Assembly (NCBI GenBank): GCA_003129525.1
Contig: CP029329.1
Location: 2,898,501-2,962,500, forward strand
DNA: 64,000 bases
Reading direction: 5' to 3'
Source of the DNA: Clostridium beijerinckii
Lineage (GTDB): Bacteria; Bacillota; Clostridia; Clostridiales; Clostridiaceae
The notes beneath the pieces were generated by a model. That model searched no databases and had not been told where the DNA came from. It worked only from the letters and a program-made list of their open reading frames with translations. The position numbers were made by a program, and so were the translations under genes. Positions 41,178 through 49,141 of the stretch are shown piece by piece (position 1 is the stretch's first letter; every line of letters begins with the position of its first letter).

Positions 41178-41810
41178 ATGAAAGCAGTTATTTTTGATAT
41201 GGATGGAGTAATTATTGATAGTGAACCAATTCACTTTGAGGTAGATATGCAGACTATGAAAGACTTAGGATGCAATATTTCAGCAAAAGAATTAGAAAAG
41301 TATGTAGGTACAACAAATGAATATATGTTTGCAGATATAAAAAAGAATTATAATATAAGCAAATCGATTGAAGAAATAATTAATTACAAAGTAGAAAAGA
41401 CAAAGCAGAAAATAATACAATCTGATTTAGAGCCAATAGAAGGAATTAAAGAGTTATTAAGTGAATTGAAAAATAAAAATATCCCAACAGCAATTGCTTC
41501 ATCATCACCTAGAAGTTTTATAGATGTAGTTGTATCAAAATTTAAATTGCAAGATTACTTTAAGTTTATAGTGAGTGGAGAAGAAGTAGCTAATGGAAAG
41601 CCAGCACCGGATGTTTATATTGAAACGGCGAAGAAATTAGGAATATTGCCAAGGGATTGCACTGTTATTGAAGATTCAAAGAATGGTGTATTAGCAGCTA
41701 AAGCCGCAGGTATGAGGTGTATAGGCTTCCAAAATGTTAATTCAGGTAATCAAGATTTATCTATGGCTGACAATATTGTTAAATCAATATTAGAAATAAA
41801 ATTTATATAG
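41178..41810 (+). CDS. HAD-superfamily phosphatase, beta-phosphoglucomutase-like
   Basis: 210 aa. Motif I AVIFDMDGVIIDSEP with both catalytic Asp residues (D8, D10), a helical cap domain (about 17-80), motif II IASSSPRSF, motif III GKPAPDVYIETAKKL, and motif IV VIEDSKNGVLAAKAAGM. This is the PGMB-like subfamily acting on sugar phosphates; the exact substrate is unknown. ATG 41178 follows AAAGGAGGTTCTAA, a near-perfect ribosome binding site. A strong terminator follows, so the gene is single. Confidence 0.9.
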   Translation: MKAVIFDMDGVIIDSEPIHFEVDMQTMKDLGCNISAKELEKYVGTTNEYMFADIKKNYNISKSIEEIINYKVEKTKQKIIQSDLEPIEGIKELLSELKNKNIPTAIASSSPRSFIDVVVSKFKLQDYFKFIVSGEEVANGKPAPDVYIETAKKLGILPRDCTVIEDSKNGVLAAKAAGMRCIGFQNVNSGNQDLSMADNIVKSILEIKFI

Positions 41811-41824
41811 TAAATTATAATGTA

Positions 41825-41873
41825 AATAAGAATAAATAAAGAACTTAAGTCTTTATTTATTCTTATTTTTTTA
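41825..41873 (+). terminator. Terminator of the HAD gene
   Basis: AATAAGAATAAATAAAG and CTTTATTTATTCTTATT form a perfect 17-bp stem around AACTTAAGT, followed by TTTTTT. Confidence 0.9.
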
Positions 41874-41984
41874 GCCGCATTAGAATATCATTTTTATGAA
41901 AAATTAGATTATTTTAGAAATGTTTGAGATTGTAGATGTAAAATGGTATAATCAATAAGTCAAAAAATAGAAGGAGACGATTAG

Positions 41985-43460
41985 ATGCGGCATAATAAAT
42001 TAAAAAAATTAGCACTACTAGCTGTAATTTTATGTATTAATAGCATTCCTGTAGTAACTTATGCAAATGATACTAGAATAAATGGTGAAATAGCACAACA
42101 AAGTAATATTAAAATTGGTAATAACTGGCTAACGAGAGAAGTGGCTAGTCAATTGAATAAAAAACTTGGAAATCTTACAGAACAAGATTTTTTAAATATT
42201 AAAAAGATTGACTTAAAACGCAACGGTATAAGGTCCGAAATTCCAGAAGAAATAAGATTACTAAAAAATTTAGAATATTTAAATTTAAATAATACCCAAA
42301 TAGGTGGACAAGTTCCAGACTATTTAGGAGATTTACCTAAGTTAAAATATTTAGATTTAGGAGATAATAAATTTGAAAGATTATCTAATAATATTAAACA
42401 AAAGATTATTAACGGAAACTATAGTTATTGTGATGTAGAAGGAAATAAATTTAGACTTGATGAAGGTTGGTATTACCTTAAAGGTAAATGGTGTTATTTA
42501 GATAGAAATGGAAACAGAATTAAAGGAAGTAAAACCATAGATCATAAAGAATATCAATTTAATGAAGATGGTAATGTAAGAGAAGGCTGGGAAAGTGACA
42601 AAAATAATAATTTTTATTATTATGACAGATTAAGTGGAGCTGTGAGAAATCAATGGAAACAAATTTCAGGGAATTGGTATTATTTTAATTCAGATGGAAT
42701 AATGCAAAAAGGACTACAAACTATAAAAGGTGTTAAATTTTATTTTAATAATAGTGGAGCTATGGTTACTGGATGGCAAAAGATAGATAATAATAATTAT
42801 TATTTTTCAGACACTGGTGGAATGGCATATGGTTGGTTAACTTTAGATAATAAGACGTATTATCTTGATCCAAGTACAGGCATAATGGTATCTGGAGAAA
42901 AGATTATAAATAGTGATAAATATAAATTTTCTAGCGATGGTATATTAATTAAAAATATATGGATTGATAATTATACATATGTCCAAGCTAATGGTAAAAG
43001 TGTAAATACTTATTATGATTATTCACATTCAAATACTGATTATCAGTTATTTAAATATATGACTAATGTAAATAATCAAACAAGTGTTGATAATGCTGCT
43101 ATTTGGTTACATGGAGGTACTACTAGTAACAACTGTGTATATTTTGCATCAGAAGCTTTAAGAAGAATTGGGGTTAGTATTCCAAGGGCAGTGGCTAATA
43201 CATATCAATTTGAAAATCAATTAAAGAGTTGGGGATTTACATATAGTTATGATTTGTCACAATTAAAGCCAGGGGATATTGTATTTACAAATAATTATTC
43301 ACATGTATATATCTTCATGTGCTGGGATAATGATGGATATGCATATATTGTAGACAACCAAGGGACAAGCTATGGAAATTCAGTCTTACACAAAAGAAAA
43401 ATATTTGAAGATACAGCTAGTTCAGATAGAGCAACACATTTCTTCTATTATCCCAAGTAA
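41985..43460 (+). CDS. Secreted mosaic protein: LRR, cell-wall-binding repeats and CHAP-like domain
   Basis: 491 aa, apparently exported (signal peptide about residues 1-27, ending TYA-ND). Residues about 66-145 are leucine-rich repeats of the xIPxxLxxLxxLxYLxLxxN type (IPEEIRLLKNLEYLNLNNTQIGG, VPDYLGDLPKLKYLDLGDNKF). Residues about 160-340 hold seven or eight choline/cell-wall-binding repeats (GWYYLKGKWCYLDRNGNRIKG, GNWYYFNSDGIMQKG and others). The C-terminal part (about 365-491) looks like a CHAP/NlpC-type hydrolase with probable Cys384 (SNNCVYFASEAL) and His440 (NYSHVYIF). It probably binds and cuts peptidoglycan or other wall material. ATG 41985 follows GAAGGAGACGATTAG. Single gene. Confidence 0.85.
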   Translation: MRHNKLKKLALLAVILCINSIPVVTYANDTRINGEIAQQSNIKIGNNWLTREVASQLNKKLGNLTEQDFLNIKKIDLKRNGIRSEIPEEIRLLKNLEYLNLNNTQIGGQVPDYLGDLPKLKYLDLGDNKFERLSNNIKQKIINGNYSYCDVEGNKFRLDEGWYYLKGKWCYLDRNGNRIKGSKTIDHKEYQFNEDGNVREGWESDKNNNFYYYDRLSGAVRNQWKQISGNWYYFNSDGIMQKGLQTIKGVKFYFNNSGAMVTGWQKIDNNNYYFSDTGGMAYGWLTLDNKTYYLDPSTGIMVSGEKIINSDKYKFSSDGILIKNIWIDNYTYVQANGKSVNTYYDYSHSNTDYQLFKYMTNVNNQTSVDNAAIWLHGGTTSNNCVYFASEALRRIGVSIPRAVANTYQFENQLKSWGFTYSYDLSQLKPGDIVFTNNYSHVYIFMCWDNDGYAYIVDNQGTSYGNSVLHKRKIFEDTASSDRATHFFYYPK

Positions 43461-43522
43461 TATGATTTTGGGATAGTGGCAGTTTAAGATTGAATTGAAT
43501 TAATTTTAAAAAATTCCAACAT

Positions 43523-43554
43523 AAAAAAGCATTTATGATTAAATGCTTTTTTTG
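43523..43554 (+). terminator. Terminator of the mosaic wall protein gene
   Basis: AAAAAGCATTTA and AAATGCTTTTTTT form a stem of about 11 bp around a short loop, ending in a T-run. Confidence 0.85.
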
Positions 43555-43563
43555 TACACAAAT

Positions 43564-43586
43564 TTTATTCATATATATGGAATAAA
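43564..43586 (+). promoter_or_regulatory. Dyad upstream of the GTPase/permease operon
   Basis: TTTATTC and GAATAAA are 9 bp apart, immediately upstream of a TATAAA box at 43592-43597. The position fits an operator for a repressor such as a Fur/Zur-family protein, but the sequence is not a recognised box. Confidence 0.4.
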
Positions 43587-43640
43587 TGTAGTATAAATAA
43601 AAATATGAGTATTAATTTGTATATGAAAGGAAGAATTTAA

Positions 43641-44582
43641 ATGAGAACTCAGGTTGATATATTTTCTGGTTTTTTAGGAGCCGGTAAAACAATGCTTATT
43701 AAAAAGTTATTAAATGAAAAGATTTATGGGGAAAATACAGTTATTATAGAAAATGAATTTGGTGAAGTTGGAATAGATGGAGATATATTAAAGGAAAGCA
43801 ATATTGAAGTCAAGGAAATTAACTCTGGGTGTATATGTTGTCAAGTATCAGGAGACTTTGGAGATGCTGTATTTGAAGTTTTAAATAAGTACAATCCTGA
43901 CAACATAATAATTGAACCTTCAGGGGTAGCAAAGTTAAGTGAAATATTAAACATATTGGAAGGAATTAAATTTCAACATAAGATAGAAGTTAGAAATATT
44001 TTTACTTTGATTGATATTAGGAATTATGATATGTACTTAAAGAATTTCAAAGAATTTTATGAAAACCAAATAAGAAAAGCAAATAAAATTGTTTTAAGCA
44101 GAAGTCAATTAGTAGATAATGAAAAAATTAAAAATACAATGGATTCTCTTAAAAAGTTAAATTCTAATGCTGAAATAATATATAAACCGTGGGAAAGCGT
44201 AAGGGGAAGTGATTTTTTTAAAGTAAGTAATATAGAAGAGAAAAGAGAAATATCTATAATTAAATCTAACATGAGTAAAACATTCAGAAAAGAAGTAAAT
44301 CATAGTGCTAATGAGGTTTTTGAAAGCTATCCTATAGACTTAAGTGAAAATATTAGTACACAAGAAATTCAAAGAAAATTCGAGTTTATAGAGAGCAGTG
44401 GGAAATTTGGAAAAGTAATAAGAGCAAAGGGATTTATAAAAGGGATAGATGGAGGCTATTATCAATTTGATTATGTTCCAAATGAATTTAAAAGTAGAAA
44501 AATTAAATGGTCTAACAAAAAAATTGTTTCAATAATTGGAAGTGAATTAAATAAGAAAGAATTAAAACAATTATTTAATTAA
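43641..44582 (+). CDS. COG0523 (CobW/YjiA-type) metallochaperone GTPase
   Basis: 313 aa G3E-family GTPase. Walker A GFLGAGKTMLI at residues 10-20, NEFGEVGID at 38-46, the metal-binding CxCC motif as C64-I-C66-C67 in NSGCICCQVSGD, Walker B-like IIIEPSGVAKLSEI, and the C-terminal CobW_C domain (GKFGKVIRAKGFIKG). Such proteins deliver zinc, cobalt or nickel to target enzymes, often under zinc limitation. ATG 43641 follows GAAAGGAAGAATTTAA. First gene of a probable four-gene operon with a second GTPase, a permease and a DUF1980 protein. Confidence 0.9.
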   Translation: MRTQVDIFSGFLGAGKTMLIKKLLNEKIYGENTVIIENEFGEVGIDGDILKESNIEVKEINSGCICCQVSGDFGDAVFEVLNKYNPDNIIIEPSGVAKLSEILNILEGIKFQHKIEVRNIFTLIDIRNYDMYLKNFKEFYENQIRKANKIVLSRSQLVDNEKIKNTMDSLKKLNSNAEIIYKPWESVRGSDFFKVSNIEEKREISIIKSNMSKTFRKEVNHSANEVFESYPIDLSENISTQEIQRKFEFIESSGKFGKVIRAKGFIKGIDGGYYQFDYVPNEFKSRKIKWSNKKIVSIIGSELNKKELKQLFN

Positions 44583-44657
44583 CCATATGTATACACTTAA
44601 CTTAGATAACAGAACTGCATAATTGGTAATTGGAATTTATAGGAGGAAGGTGAGTGG

Positions 44658-45296
44658 ATGAAAATACATATTGAGATTGTAACAGGTTTTTTAGGGGCTG
44701 GAAAAACTTCTTTTATTAACTCTTTATTAAGTGAAACCCAGGTTAAAGGGGAAAAAGTTATAATTTTTCAATTGGAACATGGAGAAAAGAATGTTCTACA
44801 ATCAACTAATGTAAATTATTTTGTTAAAGTCAAAAAATTAAATGAAGTTAAAGAACTTAAAGAAGAAATAATATATTCAATAAAAAAATACAATCCTAAT
44901 AGGATAATTATTGAATATAATGGAACTTCTGATTTAAGGGAATTAATTGATATATTAAATGAAAAAGTTTATAGAGAATATAGTAAAATCACTACAATAT
45001 TTTTCGTAGCAGATGGAAAGAGCTTAAAAAAGTATATTGATAATGTAGGAAGTTTCATAATTCCATTTATACAACATTCAAATATGATAGTTGTAAATAA
45101 CATTGATTATTGTAATAAAGAAATTTTAGATGAAGGGTTTAAAAAAGTAAGAAATATTAATCCTAAAGCCTATATTCTAAAAGTTAATAATAAGTATATT
45201 TTGAAGTCAGCTCTTAGAGAATCTAAAGTTCTAGACAACGGATACTTTAAGAAATTGAAAATCAAATTTGCAAATAAAAATGGGGATGGAATATGA
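44658..45296 (+). CDS. Second, shortened COG0523-like GTPase
   Basis: 212 aa. Walker A GFLGAGKTSFINSLL at residues 10-24 is intact, and IIIEYNGTSDLRELIDIL corresponds to the IIIEPSG strand of the previous protein. The CxCC metal motif is absent, as is the CobW_C domain, so it may be a partner subunit or a regulatory GTPase rather than a metal carrier. ATG 44658 follows AGGAGGAAGGTGAGTGG. Its stop overlaps the permease start (4 bp, ATGA), implying tight coupling. Confidence 0.8.
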   Translation: MKIHIEIVTGFLGAGKTSFINSLLSETQVKGEKVIIFQLEHGEKNVLQSTNVNYFVKVKKLNEVKELKEEIIYSIKKYNPNRIIIEYNGTSDLRELIDILNEKVYREYSKITTIFFVADGKSLKKYIDNVGSFIIPFIQHSNMIVVNNIDYCNKEILDEGFKKVRNINPKAYILKVNNKYILKSALRESKVLDNGYFKKLKIKFANKNGDGI

Positions 45297-46291
45297 AAAA
45301 TTATAATAGCAGAATTTTAGCTTTTTTTACGCTGAGTGTAATAATATTACTACTTTTTATTTATAAAAAATATGGAATAATTATAAATATAGAAGAAGTA
45401 GGGGATTTTGCAAGTATATTTACGAGTATAGTTCTTGAGGCAATTCCATTTATTATTCTAGGTTCTTTTATATCGGCAATAATTCAAATTTGCATATCAG
45501 AAGAATTTTTAACTAAGTTAATACCGCGTGCAAGTATATTAGGGTACATTGGAGCGGCTTTAATAGGACTTATTTTTCCAGTTTGTGAATGTGCTATTGT
45601 TCCTATAACAAGAAGACTTATGAAAAAGGGGTTACCAGTTGGAGTTGGGGTAACTTTTATGCTTGCAGTACCAATAATTAATCCAGTGGTAATAATGTCT
45701 ACTTATTATGCATTTTATGATAAACAAGCTATGGTAGTTCTAAGGACAGTTGGTGGATTTGTAGCAGCAATTTTAATAGGTATAATAGTAAATGCTCTTG
45801 AAGAAAACAAACATAGTATAATCTTGGACACTATAGAAAATGATAATTATTGTAATTGTGGTTGTAATGCTTCTTTTGAAAATCAAAGCAAATTTAAAGC
45901 AATATTTGAGCATACTAATAGAGAATTTTTAGATATTATTGGATATTTAGTATTTGGTGCTTTTATATCAAGTGGATTCCAAGTTGTAGCATCCCATGGA
46001 GGGTTTGATTTTATTTCTGATAATAAAGTATTGGTTATAATTTTTATGATGTTTCTTGGCTTTTTTCTATCCCTTTGCTCAGAAGCAGATGCCTTTGTTG
46101 GTAAGAGTTTCTTAGATAATTACTCATTTAGTGGAGTAGCAGCCTTCTTAATTTTAGGTCCTATGCTTGATATAAAGAACCTAATGATGCTATCTGGAGC
46201 TTTCAAAAAGAGTTTTGTATTTAAATTAGTTATAACTACAATAAGTGTTGTATTTGTAATTGCTTGTTTATTCATGTTATGTGGAATATAA
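45293..46291 (+). CDS. COG0701/UPF0718 permease (YcgR-like)
   Basis: 332 aa with about eight membrane segments in two halves. Characteristic motifs: LIFPVCECAIVPITRRLMKKGLPVGVGVTFMLAVPIINPVV in the first half and FFLSLCSEADAFVGKSFLDNYSFSGVAAFLILGPMLDIKN in the second. The hydrophilic loop carries a Cys cluster, NYCNCGCN (about residues 182-189), that could bind metal. The family pairs with DUF1980/TIGR03943 proteins; transported substrate unknown, metal or metal complex likely from context. ATG 45293 overlaps the GTPase stop by 4 bp. Confidence 0.88.
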   Translation: MKNYNSRILAFFTLSVIILLLFIYKKYGIIINIEEVGDFASIFTSIVLEAIPFIILGSFISAIIQICISEEFLTKLIPRASILGYIGAALIGLIFPVCECAIVPITRRLMKKGLPVGVGVTFMLAVPIINPVVIMSTYYAFYDKQAMVVLRTVGGFVAAILIGIIVNALEENKHSIILDTIENDNYCNCGCNASFENQSKFKAIFEHTNREFLDIIGYLVFGAFISSGFQVVASHGGFDFISDNKVLVIIFMMFLGFFLSLCSEADAFVGKSFLDNYSFSGVAAFLILGPMLDIKNLMMLSGAFKKSFVFKLVITTISVVFVIACLFMLCGI

Positions 46292-46367
46292 GCGTATTTG
46301 ACTTATTATTTTCTTCCATATGATTAGAATAAGAATGTTATTTGAATACAATAAGGGGGAAGAATAA

Positions 46368-47105
46368 TTGAAAAGATTTAATTTTGATGAATTTCTATGG
46401 TTTACAGTTCTAATTTTATTAGATTTATATATAATTTATTTGGTTTTTACAGGTAAAATGGAGTTCTATATAGGCGCTAAAATGATTAAATATAGCTATA
46501 TTACTATAATAATGATAAGTATAATTTCAATTTTTCAATTTAAAAATGTATTTACATCAAGAGGGAATAGTAATATTAAAATAAAATTACTCCCAATTGT
46601 ACTAACTTTATTACTAGGAGTAATTTCAATTAATAAACAAGAAATGTTTAAACATATTGAATTAAATAATGAACTTAAAGATAGTAAGGTAAGCAATATA
46701 GATATGAAATATTTATATGAGCATGAACTAGATTATAGCTCAATTCAAAATGAAAACAATAAACAGGAACTTCTAACAGTTAATGAAGATAATCCAATGT
46801 TACTAGAAGATATAAGAGTAAATCCTGAAAAATATATAGGCAGAAACATAGAAATTCATGGTTTCGTATGTAGAGAAAGTTATTTAAATAAAAATCAATT
46901 TATTGTAGGGAGAATTGTAATAACTTGCTGTGCGGCTGATTCTAAAATTGTAGGAATAATAGGGGAATATAATAAAAGTAATGACTTACATGAAAATGAA
47001 AAGATCATCGCTAGAGGGACTATTGTCAGGTCAACAATAAAAGATGATAATAATGTAAGTCATAGGGTACCGATAATAAAAATAGAAAAATTAGAACTTG
47101 AATAA
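46368..47105 (+). CDS. DUF1980/TIGR03943 family protein (YcgQ-like)
   Basis: 245 aa. Two to three N-terminal membrane segments (about 10-28, 38-57, 72-88), then a soluble extracytoplasmic domain. The C-terminal region has DIRVNPEKYIGRNIEIHGFVCRESYLNKNQFIVGRIVITCCAADSKIVGII, the TIGR03943 core with the CC pair and OB-fold-like strands. In Bacillus the homologue YcgQ is encoded next to permease YcgR, as here. Function unknown; probably forms a complex with the permease. TTG 46368 follows AAGGGGGAAGAATAA. Confidence 0.85.
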   Translation: MKRFNFDEFLWFTVLILLDLYIIYLVFTGKMEFYIGAKMIKYSYITIIMISIISIFQFKNVFTSRGNSNIKIKLLPIVLTLLLGVISINKQEMFKHIELNNELKDSKVSNIDMKYLYEHELDYSSIQNENNKQELLTVNEDNPMLLEDIRVNPEKYIGRNIEIHGFVCRESYLNKNQFIVGRIVITCCAADSKIVGIIGEYNKSNDLHENEKIIARGTIVRSTIKDDNNVSHRVPIIKIEKLELE

Positions 47106-47107
47106 AG

Positions 47108-47161
47108 CTAATACTTATAGATACAGAATGTAAAAAATAAACTTATAATTTTATTTTTCAT
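47108..47161 (-). CDS. Candidate 17-residue ORF
   Basis: On the - strand ATG 47161 has an excellent TTGGAGGAATATTATT upstream and encodes MKNKIISLFFTFCIYKY. A hairpin (AGTATCATTTTAT with ATAAAATGATACT, 47191-47224) lies upstream of the site. It may be the remaining start of an exported protein gene or a toxin-like hydrophobic micropeptide. Confidence 0.3.
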   Translation of the reverse strand: MKNKIISLFFTFCIYKY

Positions 47162-47324
47162 AATAATATTCCTCCAAGTTATATTTTACAGTATCATTTT
47201 ATTAACTATAGATAAAATGATACTATATTTAATAATTATCAATTATAGAATTATTTATACTAGCAATTATTTTCCAAATAAAATCGTAACAAAGAAATAG
47301 TAGAATAAAAATGAGATAACTGAA

Positions 47325-47359
47325 AATGTGCTATAAGAGTTAATTTCTTATAGCACATT
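47325..47359. terminator. Terminator of the ABC exporter operon
   Basis: AATGTGCTATAAG and CTTATAGCACATT form a perfect 13-bp stem; on the - strand it is followed by a T-rich stretch (TTTTC). Confidence 0.8.
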
Positions 47360-47370
47360 ACTATTTATTT

Positions 47371-49140
47371 TTATGCATCTTGTTTAAGAAAACTATATTG
47401 TGCTGAATATAAATTATAGTAATATCCATGATTTAAAAGTAATTCATCATGAGTGCCATCTTCAACTATTTTACCATGAGAAAGAACAAAGATTCTGTCA
47501 CAATCTCTAATAGTTGAAAGCCTATGAGCTATTACTATAGAAGTTCTTCCTTTCATGAGTTTTTTTATTCCGTCCTGAACTAATAGTTCAGTTTCTGTAT
47601 CAATATTAGCAGTTGCTTCATCTAATATTAATATTCTAGGATTTGCAATTAATGCTCTTGCAAAGGCTATTAATTGCCTTTGTCCAAGAGAAAGTCTTGA
47701 ACCCCTCTCATTTACATTTGTATCATATCCATCTTCTAGCTTTTCAATAAATTCATGCGCATTAACAGCCTTTGCAGCTTGAATTACTTCATCGTCAGTT
47801 GCATTTAATTTACCATAACGTATATTTTCTTTAATTGAAGTTGAAAATAAAAATGAATCTTGAAGCATTATTCCCATTTGGTTTCTTAGTGTTTCAATAT
47901 TAACTTCTTTAATATCAGTCCCATCAATTCTTATAGAACCAAAAGTAGGGTCATAAAATCTGCTAATTAAATTAGTTATTGTGGTTTTTCCTGCACCAGT
48001 TTCTCCAACTAAAGCAATTTTTTCTCCAGCATTTAATTTAAAACACGTGTCTTTAAGGACTGCACCTTCTCCTTTAGAATAGGAAAAGGTAACATGATCA
48101 AATTCAATATCCCCTTTAATAGGTGGAAGAGCTTTACTAGAATTTTCATCTAGCATATCACTTTTAGTATCTAGAATATCAAATATTCTTTCTCCTGCAG
48201 ACATACTAGTAACAAATGCATTATAGAAGGAAGATAGATTTATTATAGGTCTCCAAAGCATGTCAATATACATGAAAAAAGCCATTAAAGTACCTAAAGT
48301 TAAATTTCCTTGCTTAATTAATGCATATCCAGAAATAAGTAATATAACCATGCTTAAGCCACGAAATAAATCCAAAAATGGCCAAAAGAAATCTTGAGTA
48401 TAAACAGCGGTCATAAAACCATTAGCATGTTTTCCTATATGATTATCAAATTTATCTTTAGCATAATATTTTTTACTAAAACCTTGAATTACTTTCATAC
48501 CTGACAATGATTCATGAGTATATCCGATTAAGGAAGAACGATGTTCTCTAAAGACTTTCCATTTTTTATTTGATTTAATTTCAATAAAGAACATAGCAAA
48601 TATCAAAAATGGTATTGTAATAAGGCAGACTAACCCCAAAACAGGATTTAATATAAGCATCATACATACAACCAATATAATAGTAAAGATATTTGGAATT
48701 AAATTCACAATACTATTATTTAATAAATTTTGTAGCGCATTTACATCTCCAACAACTCTAGAAATAATTTTTCCAACAGGTCTATTATCAAAGAAATTAA
48801 AACTTAAAGTTTGAATATGAGTATATAAACTGTGTCTAATGTCCACTAATATTTGGTTTGTGATTTTAGACATAGCTATAGTTCTAATTCCAGATAAAAT
48901 CATAGAAACTACATTAACAAGTATTAAGGCACCACCAAGAAATAATAGGGATTTAACATTTTTTTCTTCAACAAAAGTATCAATTGATAATTTCATTAAA
49001 TAAGGAGTTAAAGTACTACAAGCCATTACAATAAGTAAAAGAAATATTACAAATATTACTTTCATTTTATAAGGTTTAACATATTCCAATAATCTTTTGA
49101 CTATTGAAACTTTAGAAGATTCATTTATTATATCGTTCAA
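47371..49140 (-). CDS. ABC exporter half-transporter, BmrD-like (catalytic site intact)
   Basis: 589 aa: six membrane helices (about 30-320) and an ATPase domain with Walker A GETGAGKTT, Q-loop in MLQDSFLF, signature LSLGQRQ (degenerate at the third position), Walker B ILILDEATANID with the catalytic Glu, and IAHRLST. Together with the upstream BmrC-like gene it forms a heterodimeric multidrug-type exporter. TTG 49140 follows TTGGAGGCGAATTAAT; the longer frame to 49197 would run into the preceding gene. Only 1 nt separates the two genes. Confidence 0.9.
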   Translation of the reverse strand: MNDIINESSKVSIVKRLLEYVKPYKMKVIFVIFLLLIVMACSTLTPYLMKLSIDTFVEEKNVKSLLFLGGALILVNVVSMILSGIRTIAMSKITNQILVDIRHSLYTHIQTLSFNFFDNRPVGKIISRVVGDVNALQNLLNNSIVNLIPNIFTIILVVCMMLILNPVLGLVCLITIPFLIFAMFFIEIKSNKKWKVFREHRSSLIGYTHESLSGMKVIQGFSKKYYAKDKFDNHIGKHANGFMTAVYTQDFFWPFLDLFRGLSMVILLISGYALIKQGNLTLGTLMAFFMYIDMLWRPIINLSSFYNAFVTSMSAGERIFDILDTKSDMLDENSSKALPPIKGDIEFDHVTFSYSKGEGAVLKDTCFKLNAGEKIALVGETGAGKTTITNLISRFYDPTFGSIRIDGTDIKEVNIETLRNQMGIMLQDSFLFSTSIKENIRYGKLNATDDEVIQAAKAVNAHEFIEKLEDGYDTNVNERGSRLSLGQRQLIAFARALIANPRILILDEATANIDTETELLVQDGIKKLMKGRTSIVIAHRLSTIRDCDRIFVLSHGKIVEDGTHDELLLNHGYYYNLYSAQYSFLKQDA

Positions 49141-49141
49141 A

